Positions 45,242 through 56,469 of a stretch of DNA of 64,000 bases are shown here, piece after piece. Position numbers and translations under genes: made by a program. Below the pieces are notes generated by a model. That model did not search any database and had not been told where the DNA came from. It saw only the letters and a list, made by a program, of their open reading frames with translations. Positions within the stretch are counted from its first letter, which is position 1. Each line of letters starts with the position of its first letter. The stretch covers positions 372,001 through 436,000 of the forward strand of contig MU400530.1 in assembly GCA_022578965.1 (NCBI GenBank), given 5' to 3'. This DNA comes from Xylaria sp. FL1777 (taxonomy: Eukaryota; Ascomycota; Sordariomycetes; Xylariales; Xylariaceae).

Positions 45242-46343
45242 TGCACGGACCGATCAATCCCAGGAAGCAGAAGATGCAGGATGAGCGAGAATGAAGAGTG
45301 GACAGCTAGAAGGTGGATGTTTTCTCAGAGAACCGAGCTGCCCTGCAGCTTGACTAGGTTGCTCTGAGAGTCACTGCACTATTTTGACGAGTTAGTGCTA
45401 GCGATGCACGAATGACATACGGCACAGGGGGTGCAGTTGAAGGTTAGAGGTATTGGTACAGGCAACTCTTAAGCAAACGAGCCCAACGGATGAAGTTTAC
45501 CTGTGTACCCAGGTAGGCATGTAAGCTGCCATCAGGAGTGGGTCAGTTGAACAAGGCGGTCTAGATATAGGTACCTACCTGCGAGTACCTTCAGTGTAGA
45601 GCCTACCTATGTACAGGTATCTGATAAGCGATGAGCAGTGGCTTGGCGCTCTCCCAGGGGCGGCTTCACAACAATACAACTAGGTGCTGATGTAGATGGT
45701 ATGAATAAAACTTACCACTACAAGCACTTTATATTTCAAAGTGTTCGTAAGATAGTCTGTCTGGGTCGAGGCGGATTAAGAATACATAGATCAGAAATTT
45801 GGGGTTGAGAAAACTCCCTTTCTGTTCCTATATAGCACCGCGCTCTTTACCGCCCTTTATATTGTATTAGTTGATTTACTTCACTCATTTCTTTCATATA
45901 CCATGAGGGTTTTGTGTGAGCCACAAACAATTTGATACAATCGATTCAAGGCAAAATACAATGAGAATAAGCCCCCCGCGTCGCTAATAAGCCACACCTC
46001 TTATTCGCCCATCTATTCTAGTTAACCGCTCCTAAGGCATAGACAAAACAAAGACGCTGCTGATAGGTAATACAAGATGGAAAATCTGCCCCAAGTCACT
46101 ACCAGGTTATGCCAGCCCATCAATAGAATCGCAAATAGTACCAGTTCGACAGTCTGAGACTGTTGGCGAATCATGTCAGATTGTACTCAAACAAACTGAT
46201 GCGACCTCGAAAGTGGTTTAACGGACAGGTGGCACGAACATATTCGTGAAGGGATGTTGAAACCATAGAGCTGTCGACAGCTTGTCACGCAGACGCCTGG
46301 ATCGCACATTGAAATGCGGATCTTTAATGTCACCTGGCAACGC
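45242..46343. other. spacer
   Basis: Promoter of the CCCH gene plus AT-rich DNA with CAGGTAGG/GGTACCTACC words at 45505-45615. No gene seen. Confidence 0.5.
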
Positions 46344-46930
46344 CTAGTGGTGGTGAACATATCGCTCAATTGAGATCTCCATAGGCTTTTTCTCGTACTC
46401 GGCCACAAACGTTAGAATAAGAACCTTTTTTTCAAGCAAGTCTATGTCATCAATGACCACGACCTCGCTGGCCAGCAGTTTTTTGAATTTGGTGATTCTC
46501 ACGCTCCTGTCATTCACTTGTCAGCCTCTGACCATAAGACAAACGAGGGTGTAGATAGGAGTACATACATATTGATAAAAACCTCGAGCCAGAGTCTGTC
46601 AAGGATGGTGGGATCATCCTTGGCACACATTGATCCCGGCAGATGCCAACTTTGGTCTGTCTCGACGACACGGTGTATAGCACCAGAAGGGTGTAGAGCT
46701 CTGTTGTGCGGTATTTTCACAAACAATACGGAATCCTGGCGCCCGGGCTCGCGTTGGAACAAGACTACATTAACGTAGACATAGCTGCAGCCTTTTCCAT
46801 ATCTTTTAAGGATTGTCGGCACCGTCTTTTTGTATTGCCAGACCCTCCAGGAGAATTTGCATTTCGGATCCATCTTCTCGGAGGCTTGCTCTCTTGTCAC
46901 GTTGTTAGAGATGGAGCCTGCAGTGAAAGC
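46344..46930 (-). pseudogene. decayed Nudix hydrolase-like gene
   Basis: A minus-strand frame (from about 46930 to 46569) joins across a credible intron (GTATGT donor at 46568, GACAG acceptor ending at 46507) to 46506-46344. The product shows a Nudix-type core (VYVNVVLFQREPGRQDSVLF, then DQSWHLPG and CAKDDPTILDRLWLEVF) followed by VRITKFKK...KKVLILTFVAEYE. The Nudix box G-x5-E-x7-R-E-U-x-E-E is broken: the R-E-x-x-E-E part reads L-E-V-F-I-N, so the metal-binding glutamates are lost. It ends at an early TAG. No clean start was found upstream. I read it as a pseudogene. It could instead be a non-catalytic paralogue. Confidence 0.45.
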
Positions 46931-48000
46931 GGAAAGACTTACCTACGTTGACTGGTTCCGAGGGGATAGTGCTGTCTTCCGTAGAATTACTTTGGATATC
47001 GATGTTCCAACTGTTCGAAGTATCAAGACTCGAAGGAACTTATTCAACGAATGACTGCTGGTATTTGTGAACACTGTGGGATCTATTGATAAGCGAAGGA
47101 CAGCTAGAAGTGTATAGACTGGAAAATGGAACCTGGGAGGGATGGAGCTGGAAATGGAACATTTGGCATATTCACCCTCATCTACTTCTATCTTGGCTAC
47201 TAAGTTGAAGGTGCGGGTGACGTTGGACTGTGCTGCGGCAAGTGGCCTCAGAGACAATCTTGGTACCTACCTAATAAATTACGGAAGGGTGGACAAACAC
47301 TCGAGAAAGGACAGATTGATCATTTGGGACACTTTCCTCGAGCTGTGGGACTAGCGATGCTTGCTTCCATATTCTGCATATTTTAAACATGAGAAGTTGC
47401 GATGTGCATGAATGTCAAGTGAAGGCGATTTCACAGTCGAGGTTAAACTGGACTTAAAATGACGTATTACCTTGTCTATAAGCTCTAAAGTAAGAGAGCG
47501 ATGAATCTAGGCTAGAGTAGGGTAAACAATCTCGAGTAGTAGATAACTACTAGGTATGTAGAGACATGTCCAGAAATACCAGTAATCCCACCTAGATGAA
47601 AAATGAATTGGCATCTAGGGAATTCGAACCCAAGAGTGTTCCTCTACCGAAGAAAGACACACACGTCAACTTTCGTTCTCATCCCATTATCATGGGTGAC
47701 CAGGTATGAGGACTGGAGACGACCTACTCCGTAGCGATTAAATAAAGGAGTATGGTATTAGATGATACTGAAATACATAACTCTAGCCACCTGATGGTAT
47801 CAACAGCTAAACAATCTATGTTGTTCTTTTCATCTTCGTGCGTAAGGCTAATAGATTAATATCAGAACATCTTTGAGGGCGGCATAATGATGATAGCTAT
47901 CTACAATTTATCCTTAAGTACCTACATCGACTAGAACAGTATAAATCTAACCTCAAACACCCAATACAAGGTACAACTTACTATATCCAACCCCCGAACT
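46931..48000. other. spacer, with tRNA-like T-loop fragment
   Basis: No gene recognised. Minus-strand bases near 47613-47660 contain a GGTTCGAATTCCC word as in tRNA T arms, but no full cloverleaf forms. Confidence 0.5.
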
Positions 48001-49695
48001 TCATACCATCTCGTGTCCCTTGCGTTCCCTCTCATTCTCTTTATACATCATAGCCCTTTCTCTCCACGCCGAATCAACTTCGACCTGGTCTAGGAATCTT
48101 CTGGCAGCACGTACACCGATCTCGTGGATCGCGCGCGGACTGACAGTGAACTCAGTGTAGAAGAGATAGTTGTCAGGATCCTGGCACACGACTGTTCCCC
48201 CCTGGGCATCGACGACCTCACCTTCTTCAGACCCTCGGTCTCCTGCGACTTTCAAAACACAAGGCATCGATATATCCAGGAACCCGTCCTCAGGTGGCCG
48301 TACGCCTAGCCCATTGTGATCAAAGAGGTCGGCATTCCGCAACTGGCGGTCAATCATGAGGTCGCGGAGATAGCTAGAGATGCCATAAGAGGCGAATCGA
48401 CGACGCGGAAGTGAGATCCCGCCGTAGCGTTCCTTACTGCCTTGACCATAATGATCTGTGTCCTGTTTTCCTTCTTTGGGCTGTCCCACTCCTGCTAATA
48501 GTCTCTTGCCGGCGAGGGCCTCGATAACTTTGATGTCGATTTTATCGGTAACGGGCCAGTCTTCTGGGCCCGACGTAGCAAGCCAATCGTTCACTGCTAC
48601 GTCGAGCAAAGCGTTCCAATACTTGGTTAGGAACGCCGCATTGCGCAATTGAGTGGTGCTGGAATGCGGTTTTGGCGGACTTGGGCGAATGCTCTCGAAC
48701 CCGGGTGTCAGTGATATGTCGAACAACCGCGTGAGGAATATCCGAAAAGGTGCACGCGTGGAGCCATCAGCTCTAGATCCTGTCTTTGTGGGCGTGGAAG
48801 CACCCGGCTCGGAATAAGACGGTGCGAATGCGACCGATTCTCGGTCTTGTGTGGCCTGATATAATCTTTCGATTTGGAAAAATAGATCCCGAATGCTTGA
48901 ATCAAGTACCTCAGTCGCGAGTTTGCGTGGCAGAGCTGCGAGATACCAAATATCCCAATACCCAACATTGAAGACCCAGAGTGATTCCGTAGAAGGTCGT
49001 TGTGATCGGGGGGACGAAAGAAAGGAGTCAACCTGTGCAGCAAGATCATGTTGATAGGGCTTTGGATATTGCTCTGTAGCCCAAGAATAATCAAGTTTGA
49101 CTGTGTTTTCGTCGCTGTTCGAGCTGATCGTAGAGGCAGATACGCGCGTGTATGCCGCATCGAGAAACTGATTTGACATGACAGCACCGCCCATGCCATC
49201 TATCTTCGGAATGAAAGAGAGGTAGGTATCGCACCTCAGCTGTTAATCCATTAGCTTCATTGATATGAAGAGGTACATAAATGTTACCTTTCGGCACATT
49301 ATCTCCGTCCATGCGTAGGGCTGATCATTCCACCCACTGGCTGAGAGGGTTGGCGTACCGATGTCCCCCCCGCCGAAAACCACCATTCTCAGCCCATCAG
49401 TAACGCTGCTCTGGGTTACGTTTTCGCCCGCATTCGAGTCCGAGTCCGAGTTCGAAGTTGAGTACGTAAAGCTTCTTATACCGAACGAAATCTCCAATGT
49501 TTCTAACGAGAACCATGAATAATAATAGGCCAGAGGCATCAAAAGCGCGAGACTGATTGTCACTTTTAGGGGAAGAGTAGGTTTTCGAAATATTTTCAAG
49601 GAGCAGAGACTCCCCAAAGCTTTTAGGCTTCTCCCCTTCCATAATCCGGCGAGGTTAGGAATAGTAACTGAGAACTCTTTTCTTGGCTTGTGCAT
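48001..49695 (-). CDS. GDSL/SGNH-like membrane-anchored protein
   Basis: Two exons on the minus strand, 49695-49288 and 49239-48001 (GTAACA donor, TTAACAG acceptor), give 548 residues. The ATG at 49695 places a signal-anchor at about 41-61 (LPLKVTISLALLMPLAYYY). The first SGNH block is present in altered form, VVFGGGDIGTPT at about 105-116, where the usual GDS nucleophile serine is replaced. A later block WVFNVGYWDIWYLA resembles the SGNH G-x-N-D region. The C-terminal part (FLDISMPCVLK...CQDPDNYLFYTEFTVSPRAIHEIGVRAARRFL) carries the D-x-x-H-like end of the fold. Likely an ER/Golgi or wall-facing hydrolase homologue. Activity is uncertain because of the altered first block. Confidence 0.75.
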
Positions 49696-50407
49696 AGCGG
49701 ATAATAGGATCACCCAAGCAGCGAAATGAGGTACAAACAGATGCGACCTCAGCTAGCTCTTCTTGGCTTTTAGTAGAATGAAGGTATTTTGTAACATTGG
49801 AAAGGGCCTAAATTGTACAGAATCGGCCAAGAAACCATAAAGTATGGCAGAGCCTTCGCCACCGTGAGCGAAGTGACACTATCATCTTGGGACTCATCAC
49901 TTTCACTTTCACATGTGACAGATGGTACGGGATAGAACTTATCATTAAACATATGTAAACCTAAGGTTCAAATTCTAGTGTAATGAGGGCGTGTACTCCA
50001 AGTGCCATGGAATGGGTCGTCTGATGTGCTAGGTTGCTTACAGTATCGCTCAGTCAGCTTAGGGTTAGGTAGAAGTTCCGGCGATCTCGTCCTAGGCTAT
50101 CGCAGTTTGAATGTAGACAGTGCTGAGACGTCCCAAACTATCCGCTTTGTTCGTTTGTCTGTCATATGTAGGTTGTCACTTGCAGTGTAAATTGGGAAGA
50201 TTCGAATGCTTATGAAATAACGGGGTATTTAGCATACCTGCATACACCCAATAATAATATTATCCGAGCACTATATGCTGCTTTGATTGGACAGATTTAC
50301 ATATGCAGAAAGCCCCGTTATTCCACTTTTTAAGTCACGGAGTTGAACCGCCCTTGAAAGGCATAGCTTATCTTTCTTTATTCATCAAAACTTACCCAAA
50401 CCTCGCG
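49696..50407. other. spacer next to transposon remnant
   Basis: Upstream of the GDSL-like gene. No gene recognised. The right part probably belongs to the transposon fragment that begins its frame at 50408. Confidence 0.45.
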
Positions 50408-50794
50408 ATGGCTTCAGAATTCAATCTTGTTACGCGTACCCAAGCACTTACTCTTCACTCAGAAGGCTACTCACGCGCTGTTATAATCCAAAAAACAGGC
50501 TACTCAGCCTCTGGTCTCTCTCACTTGATTAGCAAGGCTAAAAAACACGGTTACAAGCCTGGCAAAGGCCCTATCCTTCATGAATACGTCGAAACCAAGC
50601 CTCGCAAAGGCCGCCCATCCCTTAGTGCCTCTCAAAAGGCTAAGGTCATTACTCTTTTAGAGTCTGATATAGCCTTTCGCAAGTCTTCCACCCAAAAAAT
50701 AGCTAATAGGATCAACGAACAAAACCCTCTTGATCCTCCCATTTCCCGGCGATCAGTGTTGCGGATTCTTACACAGAGCAAAAGATCGGCTTAA
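50408..50794 (+). mobile_element. truncated Tc1/mariner-type transposase N-terminus
   Basis: About 128 residues correspond to the DNA-binding half of a Tc1/mariner (IS630-like) transposase: a helix-turn-helix (TRTQALTLHSEGYSRAVIIQKTGYSASGLSHLI), a GRPSLSASQKAKVI linker and a second HTH (STQKIANRINEQNP...ISRRSVLRIL). The frame then stops, and the DDE catalytic half is not found in the following 500 bases in any frame. I see no intact terminal inverted repeats. It is a dead fragment of a DNA transposon or a domesticated HTH remnant. Confidence 0.75.
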
Positions 50795-51309
50795 AGTCTA
50801 CAGTAAAGGTGTATCTGTACACTTAATGGGGCTGCGGAGAGGCAAAGTTATTTTTAAAGATATTGTTGAATTAGAAGCAATTGAGTAGGAGGAAACTAAT
50901 AGCGAAGGTGATGGCGATGGTGATGATTGATAAATATATTGGCACTTGGGCGGCAGACCGGCAGGCTAAATTAGCCCCTTATTCTGTTACACGCACGGTA
51001 TGCTATTGTGGGGGTTGGTCCAGACTTTTGGCCACAACCTACGTACTGTATGACGGTACCTTTTCTCAGGGAATAAAAATAGTCTGTTTTCATTCCCAGC
51101 TGGGTAATCCTTCAGCTTATGAATAGGATAACATGCCTAGTTAGTATAAGACAATCTTAAAGACGCTGTTGGCACGGGCAAAGGGTACCTATATTCGAAG
51201 GTAGGTAAGCATTGAAAACCTATATTGTACTTAGCGCAAAGTTAATAGTTGCCCGTATCCTGAAACTCCATTCGCAAACGACAGACAGAGATGCAATGAC
51301 AGTCATTTC
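50795..51309. other. spacer after transposase fragment
   Basis: Degenerate sequence with no catalytic transposase motifs. The plus-strand frame at 50881-51126 has no domain. Confidence 0.45.
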
Positions 51310-52344
51310 TTAGTCGTAAAACTTCCTGGGCCAAATATTCATCGCAGTCTTCAACCCTCCTGTGACAGGTAATCCTGCGTGGATAGTCCGGTCATCACCG
51401 GTCCCATTATTATGTAGATTGACCCAGAAGATTGCATTCCCAGCAATAGGTCTAAAGGCAAGCCCGCCGTCTTCATGCGCTCGCCAGAGATGATGAACAT
51501 CGTCTCTGCGAGAATGCGTGTTGTCAATGTACGGGAACCATGTCTCCCCACCTTTACAATCATCTTCGAGAATAGCAAAGAAGCTTGCGATGCGATTCCA
51601 CGTTCTACCGTGACCGCGCATCCCTCTGCGCGTTGGCTGAGGGGTGTCGTACCAGTCGTGATGCTTGTTGAAGAGCTGACCGGCAGTATATCTCACGAGT
51701 TGCGGGGGACCGACTATACTTGGAATCAGTTATCGCCAATTGAGCATGATCTCTGTGAGCGTTCCGGAACTGTAAAAAGCCTCCAAACCCCAAACGTCAC
51801 CTGCAAAGCAACTTTCGTACTTCATACACTTCAAGCGTAGCCATAATAAGTCAAATACTTCGAGTAAGTACTTCAAGAATTGCTTACTGTCATCTTTGTT
51901 CGGATCGATCATGCTCCCCATGAAGCCCTGAGCGCGGGATAGCACACAGTCAACTGTAGGATTGTCGCGTGGTAAGCCTGCCGACGACGAAGTGCGGTCA
52001 GGCGTTCCAGTCAATCTGCCATTCTTGAAAACCGTCGAGGGCGAGAACGCACTCTCGCCAGCCTCGAGGAGCTCTGTGATCTCGGACGGACGCAGGAAAT
52101 TCTCGATGTAGATTAGAAGCGGGTCAAGGGAAACAAGCTCGGTCGAATAGCGGTGGGGTCGACATTCATATGCTGGATACGGCGATGCTTCAGGAGGGGT
52201 CGACGGGCGAAGAGCGTGCGGTAAGAACGGTGAGAGGATAGAGGATAGAAGACCCCATAGCCAAGGAGCTATGAAAGCGAAGAGGGCGATTTTGGCTACC
52301 GCCGAGATACTTGGCGGACGGAAAAGACGGGAATGACGGGACAT
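51310..52344 (-). CDS. prolyl 4-hydroxylase-like 2-oxoglutarate/Fe(II) dioxygenase
   Basis: Single-pass membrane dioxygenase of 286 residues. Two exons on the minus strand, 52344-51888 and 51713-51310, with a 174-base intron (GTAAGC donor, TATAG acceptor). Joining there gives a continuous DIGPPQLVRYTAGQLFNKHHD. The ATG at 52344 places a membrane anchor at about 15-40 (AKIALFAFIAPWLWGLLSSIL). The iron-binding triad is visible as HHD (H-x-D) in the FNKHHDWYD segment and the distal His in RTIHAGLPV, followed by the 2-oxoglutarate-binding Lys (GGLKTAMNIW). The Cys/Asp-rich ILEDDCKGGETWFP block is typical of P4Hc-domain fungal proteins. Substrate unknown, possibly proline or lysine of a secretory-pathway protein. 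Confidence 0.88.
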
Positions 52345-52789
52345 GCCGAGCCGCTTGGTTGCGAGATATCCGGTGTCAAGTTGATCGGAGCCGAATGTCA
52401 ACGATGATGCGACACGTTTCGCAAATCCGCCAGCATTGACACGATAGTCACCATTTGACGGACGCAATAAATCATCGTGAATGAGTGTACGATGGCATAG
52501 CTGCTGGGCGGAGGACTGTAGATGTGTCCTGTTTATGCGGAGCTACTGCTTCCGGTTTGCCCAAGGTGTCTCGAATTTGTCCGGTATTAGATGCAACGTT
52601 GTGATACAGTTAATGAGTCTCCAACATCGAAAAGTTTGAGAAACTCCCTGGTCGGAGAAATAACTTGCCTAAGAAATATTGACTGAAGTGCGCATTATCA
52701 ACCCCAAGAAATTCCAACATACCGATAATCAGTCGAGGCACTTTCTGAACAATCATTACAATCAACAATGCTAGATCATTACACTCTTC
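52345..52789. other. spacer
   Basis: Promoter of the dioxygenase gene and 3' end of ARMH3. No gene seen. Confidence 0.5.
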
Positions 52790-55020
52790 CTAAACTTGTA
52801 CCATAATCTTAACATCCATAACTGTAGCTCTCGCCATCTTTTTTAGTAGCGTTCGGTCATCCGCTTCGCGATATCTTTCCCATCCATCTAGCCCTTCCTT
52901 CGTCTGAATACTTAGGGTCTCGTAGCCTTGCTTGATTACTTCTGCTACTTGAGTACTTGTGAGATTCTTCTTCGAACCACCCGAATCTAGTAGAGTCTTG
53001 TAGTGCGCCGTGACGTTGACGAGAGTATCTATTGAATTCGAGGGCCGTTTTGATAAGTTGTATGTGTCGCGAAACTTGACTAGAACTTCGCCGCTTTCTA
53101 CAACCTTGTAGAATAGATCGTCGTATGCGGCCGGAGTTGGAAGGAAGGCCTCACCAGCAGAGAGTGACAAGGCTAGGAGATTAACAACAAGATCTAACAA
53201 GGTCTCGAAATGCGATAGGCTTTTTAGATCGGATGCATACGTGGTTAGAAATCGGATGAGGGCCAGAAGAGAGCGGAACAATTCGGACCAATGATACTGT
53301 ATACGTGTTCGAGAACGCGACAGATAAGATATGATTCGTAATGTGATGCCAACGCAGAGCGTATAGAGGCTCACATCTAGCCTCCGGCGAAGGTTGTGAT
53401 TAATGCCATCAACCATGGTGTCTAGCACACTCGTGGCGAGAATACGTTCCCCCTTGACGATTGGGAGGTAAGGTTGCCGTTGGCGACACAGTCGTACGGC
53501 AACTTTACTCTCTTCACTACAAATACGTTTGCATAAGAGTTGATCCTCGATAAGCAGTCGAAATACCATTAGACTGAGATGCGCATAGTTTGTAGCCCTG
53601 TTTGAAAGGAACGCATGTTGAAGGAGGTAAGACGTTAGGGAAAGTAGACTAGAAATGGGTTGTTCTTCGCCCTTATCGCCGGACATTGTGACCAGGTTGA
53701 AACAAAAGAGCTTATTCGCATGACTGAAATCATAAGTGCCAAGTAATATAGCTGCTTCTTCGCCGGGTCTGCCAGGAGTTAGCTATTGCACGTGTTAGGA
53801 CACGGGGGACTGACAGTTTTGCAAACATCTGCTTGGCTGCCTCTGGATCGTGATTTGGTTTTTGGTTTGGTTTGGCGCCAGGAGTGATTTTCCCCAGCCC
53901 TATCATGTTGAGCGTATGTGATAAAGACCACCCCTCAGGCAGGTCCTGAAGAATATCGATGTATTGGCCTCTTAAATCTTTACAAGTCTGCCCAACACAT
54001 CGGACAATCTTCTGTATGGCCGTCTCATTGACGAAGTCATTGAGTCTGAGTTGGTATGGATTTTGGAACTCGAATTTATTATAGTTCGCGAGAAGTCCAA
54101 GTAAAATGAAAGGCTCCAAAGCCATACCCGGCGAGTCAGAATCTTGAACGAACTACATTGCGTTAGGGATATATGTAAGGAATAGGTTACGAGGTGTCTG
54201 ACCTTCATAATAGCGGGGAAGAGGTCTCTCTGAATGAAGTATGTCAAGAGACTTGTTTGGTAAGCGCCGGATGTTATAGACAACACGACCTCTACGGCTC
54301 GTTGCCGGATCTCGACTGCGAAACCACCCCATTAATAATCATGTCACCTTCCAGGATGGGGATGATGTACGTGTATTTCCATTACGAATAATGCTGTCTA
54401 GCGCGCCAACGAAGTCCGTAAATATAGTATCGACGTGGTCGAGCCCAGCCAGAACTGCTATTATGTCCGAACTTGGATTCGTATACTTCTTGGGAAGAAC
54501 AGCGGAGAAAAAAGTGGTAAGGGTCTGTGTCGCTCAAGTTAGAATCGGTATATTCTGGTCGATCTTGATATCAATTTCCCACCTCAAGCGCATGTAAGAT
54601 TGCCGCACTATTTCCTGTCTTGAGACATGCCACGGCGCGGAAGAAGAGTCGGCGAGTCTGAGGTTGGAGGTGTATTAAGTCGTCGGGTCCGAGGTCGTCA
54701 AGTATCTTTAGCAGCGACGCTCGATCGGGCTTCAGGAGGAAGAACTCGCGCCAGAAGCCCTCGGGCTTATCACTCTCGGGATCGACATCATCCTGGTGGT
54801 CGACGGGGATCAGCGCCCCGACTGAGGAACTCTATTGATCTATTGATGGCAAGTCGAATGTTAACGTACCTTGGGATTGCACCGTCAGTTCTCAGCCGTT
54901 CCAATATCTCACACAGGGGAAGGTAAAGCTCCGAACCTGGAACAAAGCCTCGTATAGCTTCACGATCTTCTGTTGGAATGTTTCAGGGCGTGCCTGTTGG
55001 GTCAAGGGGGAGGCTTCCAT
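52790..55020 (-). CDS. ARMH3/DUF1741 armadillo-like helical protein
   Basis: Conserved eukaryotic helical-repeat protein. The animal homologue ARMH3 (C10orf76) is a Golgi protein that acts with GBF1 and PI4KB. Six exons on the minus strand: 55020-54937, 54831-54583, 54524-54371, 54315-54203, 54152-53815 and 53768-52790, giving 638 residues. Recognised blocks: GFWREFFLLKPDRASLLKIL, KKYTNPSSDIIAVLAGLDHVD, ITSGAYQTSLLTYFIQRDLFP, FILLGLLANYNKFEFQNPYQL, ICSEESKVAVRLCRQRQP and SYLSRSRTRIQYHWSELFRSL. The first intron has a weak donor (GTTCGG) and could instead be partly exonic, so the N-terminal 30-40 residues are the least sure. Otherwise introns are canonical and the gene is intact. Transcribed divergently from ISA1. 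Confidence 0.9.
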
Positions 55021-55721
55021 AGTCAGATGGGAAGAGACACGAGACAGTCGAGATCGAAATGGTCATCCTGATATGCCACCGCTAGGTATTCACCAGACTA
55101 CCCTTGGTGCAGCGCATTGATCGAAGGAGCGCTGTTGAGATGCGATGATATGTCCTGTACTACAATCGATATCGAGCGGTGGTACGCATCCTCCATGTAG
55201 GTAAGTTTAAGTAGCCTCTTTCTTACATGCACATGCAGAGGACGCGGAATCGGAAGCCCGCCGCCCGGACTGTTGGCGGACTGTTGGCGCAGGTACAGTG
55301 TATTATATCTAGCGAAACTGTGTCTGCACGGTACAGATAAAGCCATGTGTTATCGAGGGACCCTACCCGACCACAGCCGCCTCGCCGAATACAGGTGACC
55401 AATGCAATCGATTTGATTGGCTGTCGGCCCGAAATGGGGCACCTTTGCGGCTTCGATGTCATAAGATGCCGGGTGCTTTGAAAGCAAATATCGGACCATT
55501 CTTTGCCATCTCTCCTACAATTGGTAGCCTTCCACCAACATACTCCTCTGCCCTAAGGCCGTACATAATTCAAACAAAGGGTACATACCGACATCTCCTA
55601 GTCCTCCGTCTACTGTCATTTTTACCGTTGTTTTACGATACATCGCCTTTGCGGCATTTACGCCACTCTCTTATCCTATGCGATAGCCCACATGCGATAG
55701 TCTCGGCTTCTGAAAGTCGCA
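55021..55721. promoter_or_regulatory. divergent promoter of ARMH3 and ISA1
   Basis: Seven hundred bases separate the two start codons. No gene recognised. Frames at 55098-55462 and 55445-55771 lack domains. Confidence 0.5.
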
Positions 55722-56469
55722 ATGAGTCCACCAAGGATGGCGCTTCAGCGGACGCCGGGTGTTCTGCTTAACTGCTTGAATGCCACCACGATACTCTCCC
55801 CGCGGCCTTGTCTACACATCCTGCGACGATTTTCACAGACACAGTCATGGGCGGCACCGGAGAAACACCCGTCTCCCCCACCCTTTCAGTCATACCCTCT
55901 CCCCTCGAGACTACCGTCGTCGCCTCGCAACGAGCCGATACCCGAGACCTCCATCGCGAATCCCGTACCGCTTGTACACGAAACACGACCGCCTCCTCGG
56001 CCTAAAACAGCACCACAGCTGGACGTCGCATCAGAACAAGAGGCGCAGACGCCCAAACCTGTCCCGCCTAAACGCAAATTCAAACCGCGCAAGGCTGCAC
56101 TGAAGCTCACCCCCATGGCCGTAGACCAACTACGCCAACTATTAGATCAGCCGGAGCCCAAGTTAATCAAGGTCGGCGTGCGGAATAGGGGCTGCAGTGG
56201 CCTAGCATATCACCTCGAGTACATCGACAAGCCCGCCACTTTTGATGAGGTGGTAGAACAAGATGGCGTCAAGGTCGTGATCGATAGCAAGGCTCTATTC
56301 AGCATCATTGGAAGCGAAATGGACTGGACGGAGGATAAGCTCAACGAACGGTTCATATTCCGGAACCCAAACATAAGTAAGTCGTCCTCGGCGGGGCAGA
56401 ATTATACTTAATAGTTCTAACATTCGCACAGAGGAGGAATGCGGTTGCGGCGAATCCTTCATGGTATAA
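55722..56469 (+). CDS. ISA1: mitochondrial iron-sulfur cluster assembly protein ISA1
   Basis: A-type scaffold/carrier for maturation of mitochondrial [4Fe-4S] proteins. Two exons, 55722-56376 and 56432-56469 (GTAAGT donor, GCACAG acceptor), give 230 residues. The small last exon supplies the essential C-terminal cysteines. Residues 1-120 are Arg/Pro/Ser-rich with no acid patch, as expected for a mitochondrial presequence plus linker. The HesB/IscA domain covers about 125-230: ALKLTPMAVDQLRQLL, GVRNRGCSGLAYHLEY, DGVKVVIDSKALFSIIGSEMDW, and CGCGESF. All three conserved cysteines (GCSG and C-G-C) are present. Confidence 0.96.

Noticed and set aside
47613..47700. tRNA-like T-arm word (GGTTCGAATTCCC on the minus strand)
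   Set aside because: No matching acceptor, D or anticodon stems can be formed within a normal tRNA length, so I do not call a tRNA.
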